NCBI GenBank assembly: GCA_028709505.1
Contig: JAQVWW010000090.1
Span: 1 to 6,097 of the forward strand
Source of the DNA: Eubacteriales bacterium
GTDB taxonomy: Bacteria; Bacillota; Clostridia; Christensenellales; UMGS416
DNA: 6,097 nt
Direction of reading: 5' to 3'
The translations under genes were made by a program, and so were the position numbers. The notes under the pieces are model-generated. The model ran no database searches, was not told the origin of the DNA, and saw only the letters and a list, made by a program, of their open reading frames with translations. Below, piece by piece: positions 1 through 5,883 of this stretch; position 1 is the first letter of the stretch; each line of letters opens with the position of its first letter.

Positions 1-26
1 ATCACTTCGGTTTCTAAAATACCCAT
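1..26 (-). CDS. 5' end of next operon gene (partial; rhamnose-pathway enzyme likely)
   Basis: Only eight codons and two bases fall inside the window: ATG at 26-24, reading MGILETEV. The start is supported by an AAGGAG Shine-Dalgarno sequence at 44-39, which overlaps the rhaA stop codon and lies 12 nt from the ATG, a slightly long spacing. The gap to rhaA is 16 nt, so it is almost certainly co-transcribed and translationally close-coupled. Rhamnose operons usually place rhamnulokinase (rhaB) or rhamnulose-1-phosphate aldolase (rhaD) here. The short N-terminus resembles, from memory, the start of clostridial-type RhaD proteins, but eight residues cannot establish identity, so no symbol is given. 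The existence of the gene is well supported; its product is an inference from context. Confidence 0.7.
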
Positions 27-42
27 ATGGTCTTTTTTCTCC

Positions 43-1293
43 TTAGCCGCGCCGCGCCAGCACATCGATTTCGTAGCGGCGCACGTCATCAAACCAGCTC
101 GGATCGCCGGGCACGTCGTTGCGGGCGCAGAACTCCTCCCACACGGCCCCCATGGGATAGGTCTTTAGCTCCTCGCCCAGCATCATAAGCTCGGTCATGC
201 GCGCCGCGTCCTGCAGGTCCTTTAACGTATCCCAGGGCATCAGCAGCGCAGTGAGCAGCGCCTTTTGCATGTTGCGAACGCCGATGACCCAGGCGGCCAC
301 GCGGTTGATGGACGCGTCAAAGAAGTCCAGACCGATGAGCACACGCTCCAGCGCGCCGTTGCGCACGATCTCTTTGGCGATCTCCTTTACCTCGTCCTCG
401 AGTAACACCACGTGATCCGAATCCCACCGTACCGCCCGGGTGACGTGTAGCGGCACCTTATCAAAATAAGCCAGCAGGCTGGGAATTTTGTCGCTGACCG
501 TCTCGGTGGGGTGGTAATGCCCGTTATCCAGCAGGTTGTATACGCCGGGGTGTCCGGCGGCGTAGGCCAGGTAGAACTCGCCGCTGCCTACGGTATAGGA
601 TTCCAGCCCGATGCCGAACACCTTGCTCTCGACGCAATCGATGACGCCGGGCAGCTTCTCGGCAAAAATTTCGTCCAGGCTCTTCTTTAAGCGCAGCCGC
701 GGCCCTAAGCGGTCGGCGGGCACGTCCTTATAGCCGTCGGGAATCCATACGTTGTTGAGCACCGGCTTGCCCAGCTGCGCGGCGATGCCGGCGGCGATGT
801 GCCGGCAGGCGATGCCGTGGCGCACCCAGAAGGCCCGCACTTCGTCGTCGGGGCTGGATAGGGTCAGGTTATCCTTTACCATCGGGTGGCTGAAAAAAGT
901 AGGGTTAAAGTCGATGCCCAGGCCGCGCTCTTTGGCGTACCCGATCCATTTGGCAAAGTGCTCCACCGTAAGCGCATCGCGATCCGCCGCCGGCAGGCCG
1001 TCGAACACGGCATAGCTGGCGTGCAGGTTGACACGGTGCCGGCCGGGTATGAGGGCGAACGCTTTGTCCAGGTCGGCGGTCAGCTCGTCAAAATTGCGGG
1101 CCTTGCCGGGGCAGTCGCCGGTGACCTGAATGCCGCCGGTCAACGCCCCGCCTCGGTTTTCAAAGCCGGTGATGTCGTCACCCTGCCAGCAATGCATCGA
1201 AATGGGAACGCTCTTTAGCGCATGCATGGCGGCCTCGGTGTCTACGCCCACTGCGGCGTACTTCTCCCGCGCCCATTCATAGGCATGGTTCAT
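43..1293 (-). CDS. rhaA: L-rhamnose isomerase
   Basis: This cytoplasmic enzyme interconverts L-rhamnose and L-rhamnulose, the first step of the isomerase-kinase-aldolase rhamnose pathway, using divalent metal (Mn2+ in characterised members). At 416 residues it matches the E. coli enzyme (419) almost end to end. Diagnostic segments are SMHCWQGDDITGFE (about 32-45), LTGGIQ..G..PGKARN (51-67), NLHASY (89-94), FNPTFFSHP (129-137), FGIGLESYTVGS (226-237), NGHYHPTE (257-264), RWDSDHVVLL (289-298) and IGLDFFDASINRVAAWVIG (320-338). The metal-binding positions of the family correspond to His261, Asp291 and Asp293. The start is set by an AAGGAGG site seven bases upstream of the ATG. The gene lies 33 nt downstream of the rhamnosidase with no terminator between them and overlaps the ribosome binding site of the next gene, so it is the second gene of the operon. 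No key residue is missing. Confidence 0.98.
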   Translation of the reverse strand: MNHAYEWAREKYAAVGVDTEAAMHALKSVPISMHCWQGDDITGFENRGGALTGGIQVTGDCPGKARNFDELTADLDKAFALIPGRHRVNLHASYAVFDGLPAADRDALTVEHFAKWIGYAKERGLGIDFNPTFFSHPMVKDNLTLSSPDDEVRAFWVRHGIACRHIAAGIAAQLGKPVLNNVWIPDGYKDVPADRLGPRLRLKKSLDEIFAEKLPGVIDCVESKVFGIGLESYTVGSGEFYLAYAAGHPGVYNLLDNGHYHPTETVSDKIPSLLAYFDKVPLHVTRAVRWDSDHVVLLEDEVKEIAKEIVRNGALERVLIGLDFFDASINRVAAWVIGVRNMQKALLTALLMPWDTLKDLQDAARMTELMMLGEELKTYPMGAVWEEFCARNDVPGDPSWFDDVRRYEIDVLARRG

Positions 1294-1300
1294 TTCTTCT

Positions 1301-1307
1301 CCTCCTT
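1301..1307 (-). promoter_or_regulatory. Ribosome binding site of rhaA
   Basis: The minus strand reads AAGGAGG here, a near-perfect complement to the 16S 3' end, seven bases before the rhaA ATG. It sits in the 33-nt gap after the rhamnosidase stop codon, which holds no promoter or terminator. It therefore supports internal re-initiation within one operon mRNA. Confidence 0.85.
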
Positions 1308-1326
1308 ATGGCAATAGAATCAAGCT

Positions 1327-4113
1327 TTACTCGAATACATTGATGCGTCGCAGCGCCTCGTCGGCCCTTTTTATCTTTTCCGGCGTGCTGCCGGGCAGCA
1401 GCGGCCCCAGCATGTTCTCAATGGTTTCGCAGCGCTTCTCCTCGTCGCCCAGCTGCGCCTGCGACACCATCTGCGGCAGGTGCTCGCCCAGCGCCCGGCG
1501 CGCGGCCGGGTGAGCCAGCACGTCCTCGATGATGCTGGCGCGGCTAAACGGATGCGCATGGTCGATGCGCGTCCGGTACGTAAGGCTAAAGCTGCCGGCG
1601 CCGAACAGATGCTCGGTTTCACGGGCTTCGTGCCGGCCGGCACCGTCTATTTGCAGCGTCTCGGGCAGAATATCATCGTAAGGCAGGTGCGCGCGGCAGC
1701 CAAAGGGTACGCGCAGCTCCATCGTAACCCGATTGTCGGCGTCGATGCGCCAGTCTACGGCGTAGACGCCGTAGGGCGAGTCGTAAGACGCTTTGGCCGC
1801 CGGCATGCGGTGGTTGATGTAGGGCCTTACCACCGCTTCGCCAAAGCCCGGCCGGGCGGGCTTTAGGCCGGCCACGTCGGCGTAAAGGAACTCCACCACC
1901 GAGCCATAGGCATAGTGGTTGAGCGAGTTCATGCCGGTGCCGCTGACGGAGCCGTCGGCCAGCAGCGAGTTCCACCGCTCCCATATGGTGGTGGCGCCCA
2001 AATTTACCTGGTACAGCCAGCCGGGGTAACTCTCGCGCAGCAAAAGCTTATACGCCAAATCCACAAAGCCGTTTTCGCAGAGGATCTGGCAGGCCGGCGC
2101 GGCGCCGACAAAACCGGCCTTGAGCGTATAGAGATCCTTCTGAAAGCGCCGGGATAAGCCCCGGAGCAGCTTTTGGCGGTGCGGATACACCCCGTAGCGC
2201 AGGCAGATGAGATAGCCCGTCTGCGTATCGATGCTAAGCCGCCCGGACGGCGTGAAATATTCGTGATAGATGGCCTTTTGGATATTTTGCGCAAGCTCAT
2301 GATACCGCTCGTGCTCTTGGGCTAAGCCCAGCACGCCGGCGGTGCGCGCCGTGATGCGCGCCGAGTTGTAAAAGTACACCGACGCGACAAATTCGTCCTC
2401 GGTGCCGCCCTTGACCGATTGGGACGTAGCGCCGTCCAGCGCCAGCCAGTCGCCGTAGTGGAAGTCCACATCAAAGAGATAATGCCCCTCCCCCACCCGG
2501 CGCTGAATGTAGGCCAGCCACGCCTTCATATACGGATAATTCTCGCGCAGGACGGCAATATCGCCATAGAAGCGGTATAGGTTGTCAGGGATGATGGTGA
2601 TGGCGTCGCTCCATACGCTGCTGGGCGGAGCCATGTCCTTTTCGCCAAAGGTGGGCGCGTAGGCCGGCACGCCGCCGTCCCGGCGGTCCTGCTCGATGTG
2701 CAGGTCGTTTAAATATTTGCGGTAGAAGGCCAGCGTATCCATGTTGTACGTGGCGGTTGCCGAAAACACCTGGGCGTCGCCGGTCCAGCCCAGCCGTTCA
2801 TCGCGCTGGGGGCAGTCGGTGGGCACGTCGACGAAGTTACCCCGCTGGCTCCACAGCGCGTTGTGATACAGGCGGTTTACCTTCTCGCTGGGCGTGGTTA
2901 AGCATCCGGTGCGGTCCATGTCCGAGTGTAGCACCAGGCCGCACAGGTCTTCTTCATCCAGCGGCGTCGCAAAGCCGGTAATGCGCACATAGCGAAAGCC
3001 AAAGTACGTAAAATAAGGCCTGAGCCAACCCTCTGTGCCGTCGCAGACCACTTCGTACTTCCCCAGGGCCGTGCGGTAGTTATCGTTATAGAACTTCCCC
3101 TGCTGCAGCGTCTCGCCAAAGGCGAAGCAAATGTGGACGCCGGCGGGCTGGCGGTTATAAAAGCGGAGCAGCCCGGCCATGTTCTGGCCCATATCCACCA
3201 GCAGGCTGCCGTCCTGCTGGGCGCGCACCCACAGCGGCTTGACGCGCTGCATAACGCGCACCGGCGGGCTTATCCGCGGCCTGACCAGCGAGATATCCAG
3301 TGCGCCGGGTACGGCCCGGGCCGTGCTTACCGGCCGCGTAAAGTCCCACTGCTCGCCATCGTAGATGCCGCCGCCCAGGATGGGCGAAGTCTCGCATTGC
3401 CAGGCCTCGTCGGTGCCCAGCACTTCTTCGCGGCCGTCGGCGTAGCGCAGCGTCATCTCGGCCAGCAGGGCCAGCGTATCGCCGCCGTAATGGCCGTTTT
3501 CCAGCCCGAAGCGGCCCTTATACCAGCCGTCGCCCACGTAGACGCGCATTTCATTTTCATCTTGGAGCAAAGGGGTAACGTCGTAGGTCTGATATTGCAA
3601 AAAGGTTTTATAGTCGTTGCAGTTGGGCGTCAGATACTCGTCGCCCACCTTCTGGCCGTTTAGATAAGCCTCGTACAGCCCCACGCCGCAGATGTTGAGC
3701 ATGGCCAGCGCCAAAGGCTCCTTTACGGTAAAGCGCCGCACGAATACCGGATGCTCGGCAAAGGGCGCGGCGATGGCCTTGGCCCGCCAAGGCAAGCCCT
3801 GCCGGCCGGTGGCGAAAAACGAGACCGGGCTGGTCCCTTCCTCGCCGGCATCGCTGCGTACCGTCACACGCCAGTAATAGTACGTATTGGGCTGCGTATC
3901 CAGCGTAATGAGCGTGCCGGCGCTGTCGGCGTCGGGCAGAAAGCCGCTGTCGTAGCACAGCCCGGCGAAGTCCGCGCCGGTGGAAACCTCGATGCGCGCG
4001 GCGGTGGCGACGGCTCCTTCGGCCTCATCCACCACCCAGGAAAGCTTGATTTCCTCCAGCGCAAAGCCCATGGGTCGGGTCAAACGGTTGCATTTTAAGC
4101 TGCGGATTTTCAT
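1327..4113 (-). CDS. Alpha-L-rhamnosidase, GH78 family, cytoplasmic, with extra C-terminal tail
   Basis: The enzyme hydrolyses terminal alpha-L-rhamnose from rhamnosides such as plant flavonoid glycosides or pectin fragments, by the inverting GH78 mechanism. The 928-residue protein has the usual layout: an N-terminal beta-sandwich (about 1-105), a Bac_rhamnosid_N-like domain (about 125-280, with LYEAYLNGQKVG and LQYQTYDVTPLL), a concanavalin-like domain (about 290-400, with DMGQNMAGLLRF and YFTYFGFRYVRI), the (alpha/alpha)6 catalytic barrel (about 405-745) and a C-terminal beta domain (about 747-850). The catalytic signature DVPTDCPQRDERLGWTGD is at 429-446; Glu439 is the expected general acid. 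HYGDWLALDG (552-561) and GATTIWERW (706-714, Glu712 a candidate general base) are further family motifs. The N-terminus MKIRSLKCNRLTRP has no signal peptide, so the substrate is probably imported before cleavage. Residues about 851-928 are a helical extension beyond the usual end. It is the first gene of the rhamnose operon; an AGGGAGGA site seven bases upstream fixes the start. The exact substrate cannot be read from sequence. Confidence 0.96.
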   Translation of the reverse strand: MKIRSLKCNRLTRPMGFALEEIKLSWVVDEAEGAVATAARIEVSTGADFAGLCYDSGFLPDADSAGTLITLDTQPNTYYYWRVTVRSDAGEEGTSPVSFFATGRQGLPWRAKAIAAPFAEHPVFVRRFTVKEPLALAMLNICGVGLYEAYLNGQKVGDEYLTPNCNDYKTFLQYQTYDVTPLLQDENEMRVYVGDGWYKGRFGLENGHYGGDTLALLAEMTLRYADGREEVLGTDEAWQCETSPILGGGIYDGEQWDFTRPVSTARAVPGALDISLVRPRISPPVRVMQRVKPLWVRAQQDGSLLVDMGQNMAGLLRFYNRQPAGVHICFAFGETLQQGKFYNDNYRTALGKYEVVCDGTEGWLRPYFTYFGFRYVRITGFATPLDEEDLCGLVLHSDMDRTGCLTTPSEKVNRLYHNALWSQRGNFVDVPTDCPQRDERLGWTGDAQVFSATATYNMDTLAFYRKYLNDLHIEQDRRDGGVPAYAPTFGEKDMAPPSSVWSDAITIIPDNLYRFYGDIAVLRENYPYMKAWLAYIQRRVGEGHYLFDVDFHYGDWLALDGATSQSVKGGTEDEFVASVYFYNSARITARTAGVLGLAQEHERYHELAQNIQKAIYHEYFTPSGRLSIDTQTGYLICLRYGVYPHRQKLLRGLSRRFQKDLYTLKAGFVGAAPACQILCENGFVDLAYKLLLRESYPGWLYQVNLGATTIWERWNSLLADGSVSGTGMNSLNHYAYGSVVEFLYADVAGLKPARPGFGEAVVRPYINHRMPAAKASYDSPYGVYAVDWRIDADNRVTMELRVPFGCRAHLPYDDILPETLQIDGAGRHEARETEHLFGAGSFSLTYRTRIDHAHPFSRASIIEDVLAHPAARRALGEHLPQMVSQAQLGDEEKRCETIENMLGPLLPGSTPEKIKRADEALRRINVFE

Positions 4114-4120
4114 ACGGATA

Positions 4121-4128
4121 TCCTCCCT
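4121..4128 (-). promoter_or_regulatory. Ribosome binding site of the rhamnosidase gene
   Basis: The minus strand reads AGGGAGGA with a seven-base spacer to the ATG at 4113. It confirms this start, which also matches the N-terminus expected for GH78 proteins. Confidence 0.85.
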
Positions 4129-4151
4129 GGTTTTCGGTCATGGAGTGATAT

Positions 4152-4167
4152 GAATATTGAAGAATAT
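4152..4167. repeat. GAATAT direct repeat, one helical turn apart, in the operon leader
   Basis: The plus strand carries GAATAT at 4152-4157 and again at 4162-4167, exactly 10 bp apart. This places them about +8 to +24 relative to the predicted operon start. The position and helical phasing are compatible with a repressor half-site pair, but the unit is short, lies in AT-rich sequence, and could be chance. Confidence 0.35.
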
Positions 4168-4181
4168 GGTTGTACCGTATT

Positions 4182-4210
4182 ATTATCCGTCATTCACCCG
4201 GGAGTTTCAA
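4182..4210 (-). promoter_or_regulatory. Sigma-70/sigma-A promoter of the rhamnose operon
   Basis: On the minus strand TTGAAA (4210-4205) is followed by a 17-bp spacer and GATAAT (4187-4182). This is close to consensus at both boxes with optimal spacing, in a locally AT-rich patch. Transcription would start near 4175, giving a leader of about 60 nt before the rhamnosidase ATG. It is the only good promoter seen upstream of the operon and is placed correctly for it. A strong core promoter suggests control by a repressor or by catabolite repression rather than an obligate activator, though that is inference. Short repeats just downstream of the start point are possible operator elements. Confidence 0.75.
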
Positions 4211-4309
4211 CCGACAATCTTGCGATTTGGGACTTTTATCCCCGCGTTTTTACCGGGATTTGCCCACGCGATGGAAACGCTGTGCTTTTGCTGTTTGGAT
4301 TTTCGTGTG

Positions 4310-4337
4310 CCGGTCTGGCGCCCCGGCCGGGATTTTT
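4310..4337 (+). terminator. Terminator-like hairpin on the plus strand
   Basis: A GC-rich stem pairs 4310-4318 with 4322-4330 (eight pairs including one G-U, one internal mismatch) around a three-base loop. It is followed one to two bases later by TTTTT at 4333-4337. The form is that of a rho-independent terminator for plus-strand transcription, although the loop is small and the T run short. No convincing plus-strand gene ends here. It could also end antisense or divergent transcripts leaving the operon promoter region, or be a chance product of GC-rich sequence. Confidence 0.35.
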
Positions 4338-4844
4338 CGGCAACGTCCTTTCGATTCGCCGTTCACAGGACGCCGCCCGGCAATACCCGCGCCGTATAGG
4401 AAACCCTTTGATGGGAAAATTACGCCGGTAGCCGCGCCAAAAGGGTGCGGCCGATGGCAAAAATACGGCAAAGATACGGCCGCCGGCGAAAAAATGAGCG
4501 GCGTAGGGCCCGGTGTCCGCGACGCGTGCCGGCGTTACCGGCAGCAACGTGTCAGGAGAATCCATACCCGGCCGCGCAGCAACAACCTGTGCCGGCTATG
4601 CGCCGGTGCCGGCTTTCCATCGGACACCCGCGGTGCGCAGTCGCCTTCCTGCGCACGGGAACGGTAGCCGGTCGGATCGGGGCATCCGGCAGACCGGGCA
4701 ACCGCCGGTGTTCGCTGCCGCCTGCGCCGGATACTTTCCTGTGGCGTACCCGCAGGGCGGATTTCGTTTGCCGCGCCTTGAGCGACCCCTTGCAGCCGCA
4801 TGCAACGGCGCCACCCTTCCATTTGCGGGTAACCATCAGCCCGT
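4338..4844. other. GC-rich intergenic region with several hairpins, no supported gene
   Basis: All open frames here look like GC-rich noise: Arg/Pro/Gly-rich, with no recognisable motif and poor ribosome binding sites. What can be seen is secondary-structure potential. Hairpins occur at 4431-4451 (8 bp with one G-U), 4527-4543 (6 bp), 4592-4606 (5 bp) and 4633-4656 (GTGCGCAG/CTGCGCAC, 8 bp). A long-range complement, GGTGTCCG 4512-4519 with CGGACACC 4621-4628, would enclose two of them. GCCGGC-like words are frequent. It may be spacer, a decayed gene or a structured RNA; nothing decides between these. Confidence 0.4.
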
Positions 4845-4885
4845 AAAAAAAACGAGCCGCCCGGTGTTAGGGCGGCTCGGTTTTT
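4845..4885 (-). terminator. Strong intrinsic terminator after the lipoprotein gene (bidirectional form)
   Basis: A perfect 10-bp stem, CGAGCCGCCC at 4853-4862 and GGGCGGCTCG at 4870-4879, encloses a seven-base loop. On the minus strand it is followed at once by eight T (complement of the A run 4852-4845), which is ideal for ending the lipoprotein mRNA 46 nt after its stop codon. On the plus strand the same stem is followed by G and five T (4881-4885), so it can probably also stop rightward transcription. It isolates the lipoprotein gene from the rhamnose operon. Confidence 0.93.
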
Positions 4886-4925
4886 CGCGCGGTATAAGCG
4901 GGATGCGCCTAGGATGCGAAGCGTG

Positions 4926-5675
4926 TTACCGGCTTCTGTGAAGGGCAATTTCGTAGCTGCTGTTGCCGATATAATCGCCGGTGACCGGGTCAAAATCGGC
5001 GTCGCCGGTGTAGACAAAAGCGGCCAGGTAGATCTCTTGCACCTCGTCAATTTTGGAGCCGGCCGTAAGCTTGATGGACGTGCAGACGGTATCGTCGTGG
5101 ATGGCCGAAGGCACGATATGGCTATAGCGCACGCCCGGCGTCTGGTGCACGTCGTCGTACAGGTATACCTCGATATATTCCCGAAAATCATCGGCGTCGT
5201 CCGGGGTACGGATGGTCTTTTTGATTTCCTGCGAAGATTGCAACATAAAGCGCAGGCGATAGCCGATTTTGCACTGGTCGGCGTCGTCATATTCATCCCA
5301 GTAAGATTGCCACACGCTGCCAAAGCGGCCTTTGGGTAGCGTGTCCTCGTGGGTGGCAAAGGCTTCAAAGCACTCGATATCCTTGCCTTTGTTCCAGGGG
5401 CCGGTAAATTCTGTAAGCAACTGCCGCTTGTTCGTCTTTTCGCTGGGCGCATAGATGCCGATGACATGCGCCGGCGCAGTGGGCTGCGGTTCGGGCGTGG
5501 GGCTGGGTGTCGGCACAAAGGTGGGTATCTGCTCCGGCGTGGCGATGGCTTCGGCCGTAGGGCTGGGCGGCTGCGTGGCCGTAGGCGCGACCGGCACCGG
5601 GGCGCAGGCGGCCAGCAGCACCGCCGCCGATAAGGCCAATGCCAAAAAAAGTGTCGCGGTATTGCGCAATTTCAT
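4926..5675 (-). CDS. Putative surface lipoprotein of unknown function with Pro/Thr-rich stalk
   Basis: The 249-residue product starts with a clear lipoprotein signal peptide: positively charged MKLR, a hydrophobic core to about residue 20, and lipobox LAAC with the lipidated Cys at 24. Residues 25-69 form a low-complexity stalk rich in Pro, Thr, Ala and Ser with repeated PTP/SPTPEP motifs, typical of a tether across the cell wall. Residues about 70-249 form a single acidic soluble domain of unrecognised family. It contains IGIYAPS (72-78), TEFTGPWNKGKDIECFEAF (88-106), FREYIEVYLYDDV (164-176), SIKLTAGSKIDEVQEIYLAAFVY (200-222) and an Asp/Gly-rich TGDADFDPVTGDYIG (223-237). Alternating strand-like segments suggest a mainly beta fold. 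Mature-domain cysteines are 102, 135 and 198. An AGGAG site eight to nine bases upstream supports the start. It is monocistronic, with its own promoter and terminator. No function can be assigned. Confidence 0.93.
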   Translation of the reverse strand: MKLRNTATLFLALALSAAVLLAACAPVPVAPTATQPPSPTAEAIATPEQIPTFVPTPSPTPEPQPTAPAHVIGIYAPSEKTNKRQLLTEFTGPWNKGKDIECFEAFATHEDTLPKGRFGSVWQSYWDEYDDADQCKIGYRLRFMLQSSQEIKKTIRTPDDADDFREYIEVYLYDDVHQTPGVRYSHIVPSAIHDDTVCTSIKLTAGSKIDEVQEIYLAAFVYTGDADFDPVTGDYIGNSSYEIALHRSR

Positions 5676-5683
5676 ATCCGTTT

Positions 5684-5690
5684 ACTCCTC
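5684..5690 (-). promoter_or_regulatory. Ribosome binding site of the lipoprotein gene
   Basis: The minus strand reads GAGGAGT, with eight bases between it and the ATG at 5675. It fixes the start that gives a complete signal peptide. Confidence 0.8.
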
Positions 5691-5746
5691 AATCCGTGTG
5701 GGCTTGGCCGCGTTTGCGGCGCCGCTCATCGCAAGTGTATGGCATG

Positions 5747-5772
5747 ATTATAGCACGAAAATAGCACGAAAA
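5747..5772 (-). promoter_or_regulatory. Extended -10 promoter of the lipoprotein gene
   Basis: A perfect TATAAT lies on the minus strand at 5752-5747 and is preceded by TGC, giving the extended -10 motif TGnTATAAT. No good -35 box is present at the normal distance; that zone is occupied by an 11-bp tandem repeat. An extended -10 commonly compensates for a weak -35. Start of transcription would be near 5740, leaving a leader of about 65 nt. Confidence 0.65.
5751..5772. repeat. Perfect 11-bp tandem duplication in the lipoprotein promoter
   Basis: TAGCACGAAAA occurs twice, back to back, at 5751-5761 and 5762-5772 on the plus strand. The repeat overlaps the first two bases of the -10 box and fills the -35 region of the lipoprotein promoter. 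An 11-bp period places both copies on the same helix face, as a pair of protein sites would be; a slippage duplication is the simpler alternative. Confidence 0.8.
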
Positions 5773-5826
5773 CGCGGCAATGTGTTCCCGGCCTTCGCCC
5801 GGGGCAAAATCCCGCCTGCCTATCAC

Positions 5827-5838
5827 TTTGGCGCCAAA
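5827..5838. repeat. Perfect 12-bp palindrome TTTGGCGCCAAA
   Basis: The sequence equals its own reverse complement over 12 bases; the next outer pair does not match. It sits about 90 bp upstream of the predicted start of the lipoprotein transcript. It has the form of a binding site for a dimeric regulator, but no specific regulator is recognised. Confidence 0.6.
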
Positions 5839-5867
5839 TGCGGGCATCAAAAAAATCCAACCTTGCT

Positions 5868-5883
5868 TTCGCGCCTGCGCGAA
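5868..5883. repeat. Inverted repeat TTCGCGC-CT-GCGCGAA
   Basis: Seven perfectly complementary bases flank a two-base centre. The spacing is too tight for an RNA hairpin with the full stem, so it is more operator-like than terminator-like. It lies 30 bp beyond the 12-bp palindrome on the same side of the lipoprotein promoter. Confidence 0.55.

Noticed and set aside
3133..3663. 176-codon plus-strand ORF antisense to the rhamnosidase gene
   Set aside because: It lies wholly inside the well-supported GH78 gene, has no ribosome binding site context or family motif, and its composition is that of a mirror frame in GC-rich coding DNA.
4272..4285. Catabolite-responsive element (cre)-like sequence upstream of the rhamnose promoter
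   Set aside because: TGGAAACGCTGTGC has about four mismatches to the cre consensus and lies some 60 bp upstream of the -35, an unusual place for repression.
4552..4836. 94-codon minus-strand ORF in the intergenic region
   Set aside because: It lies downstream of the strong terminator with no promoter or ribosome binding site seen, has a noise-like Arg/Gly/Cys-rich sequence, and overlaps other equally open frames.
4535..5518. 327-codon minus-strand ORF overlapping the lipoprotein gene and the noncoding region
   Set aside because: Its product is Arg/Pro/Ser-rich with no motif, it runs straight through the strong terminator at 4845-4885, and the lipoprotein frame with signal peptide and ribosome binding site explains the same DNA better.
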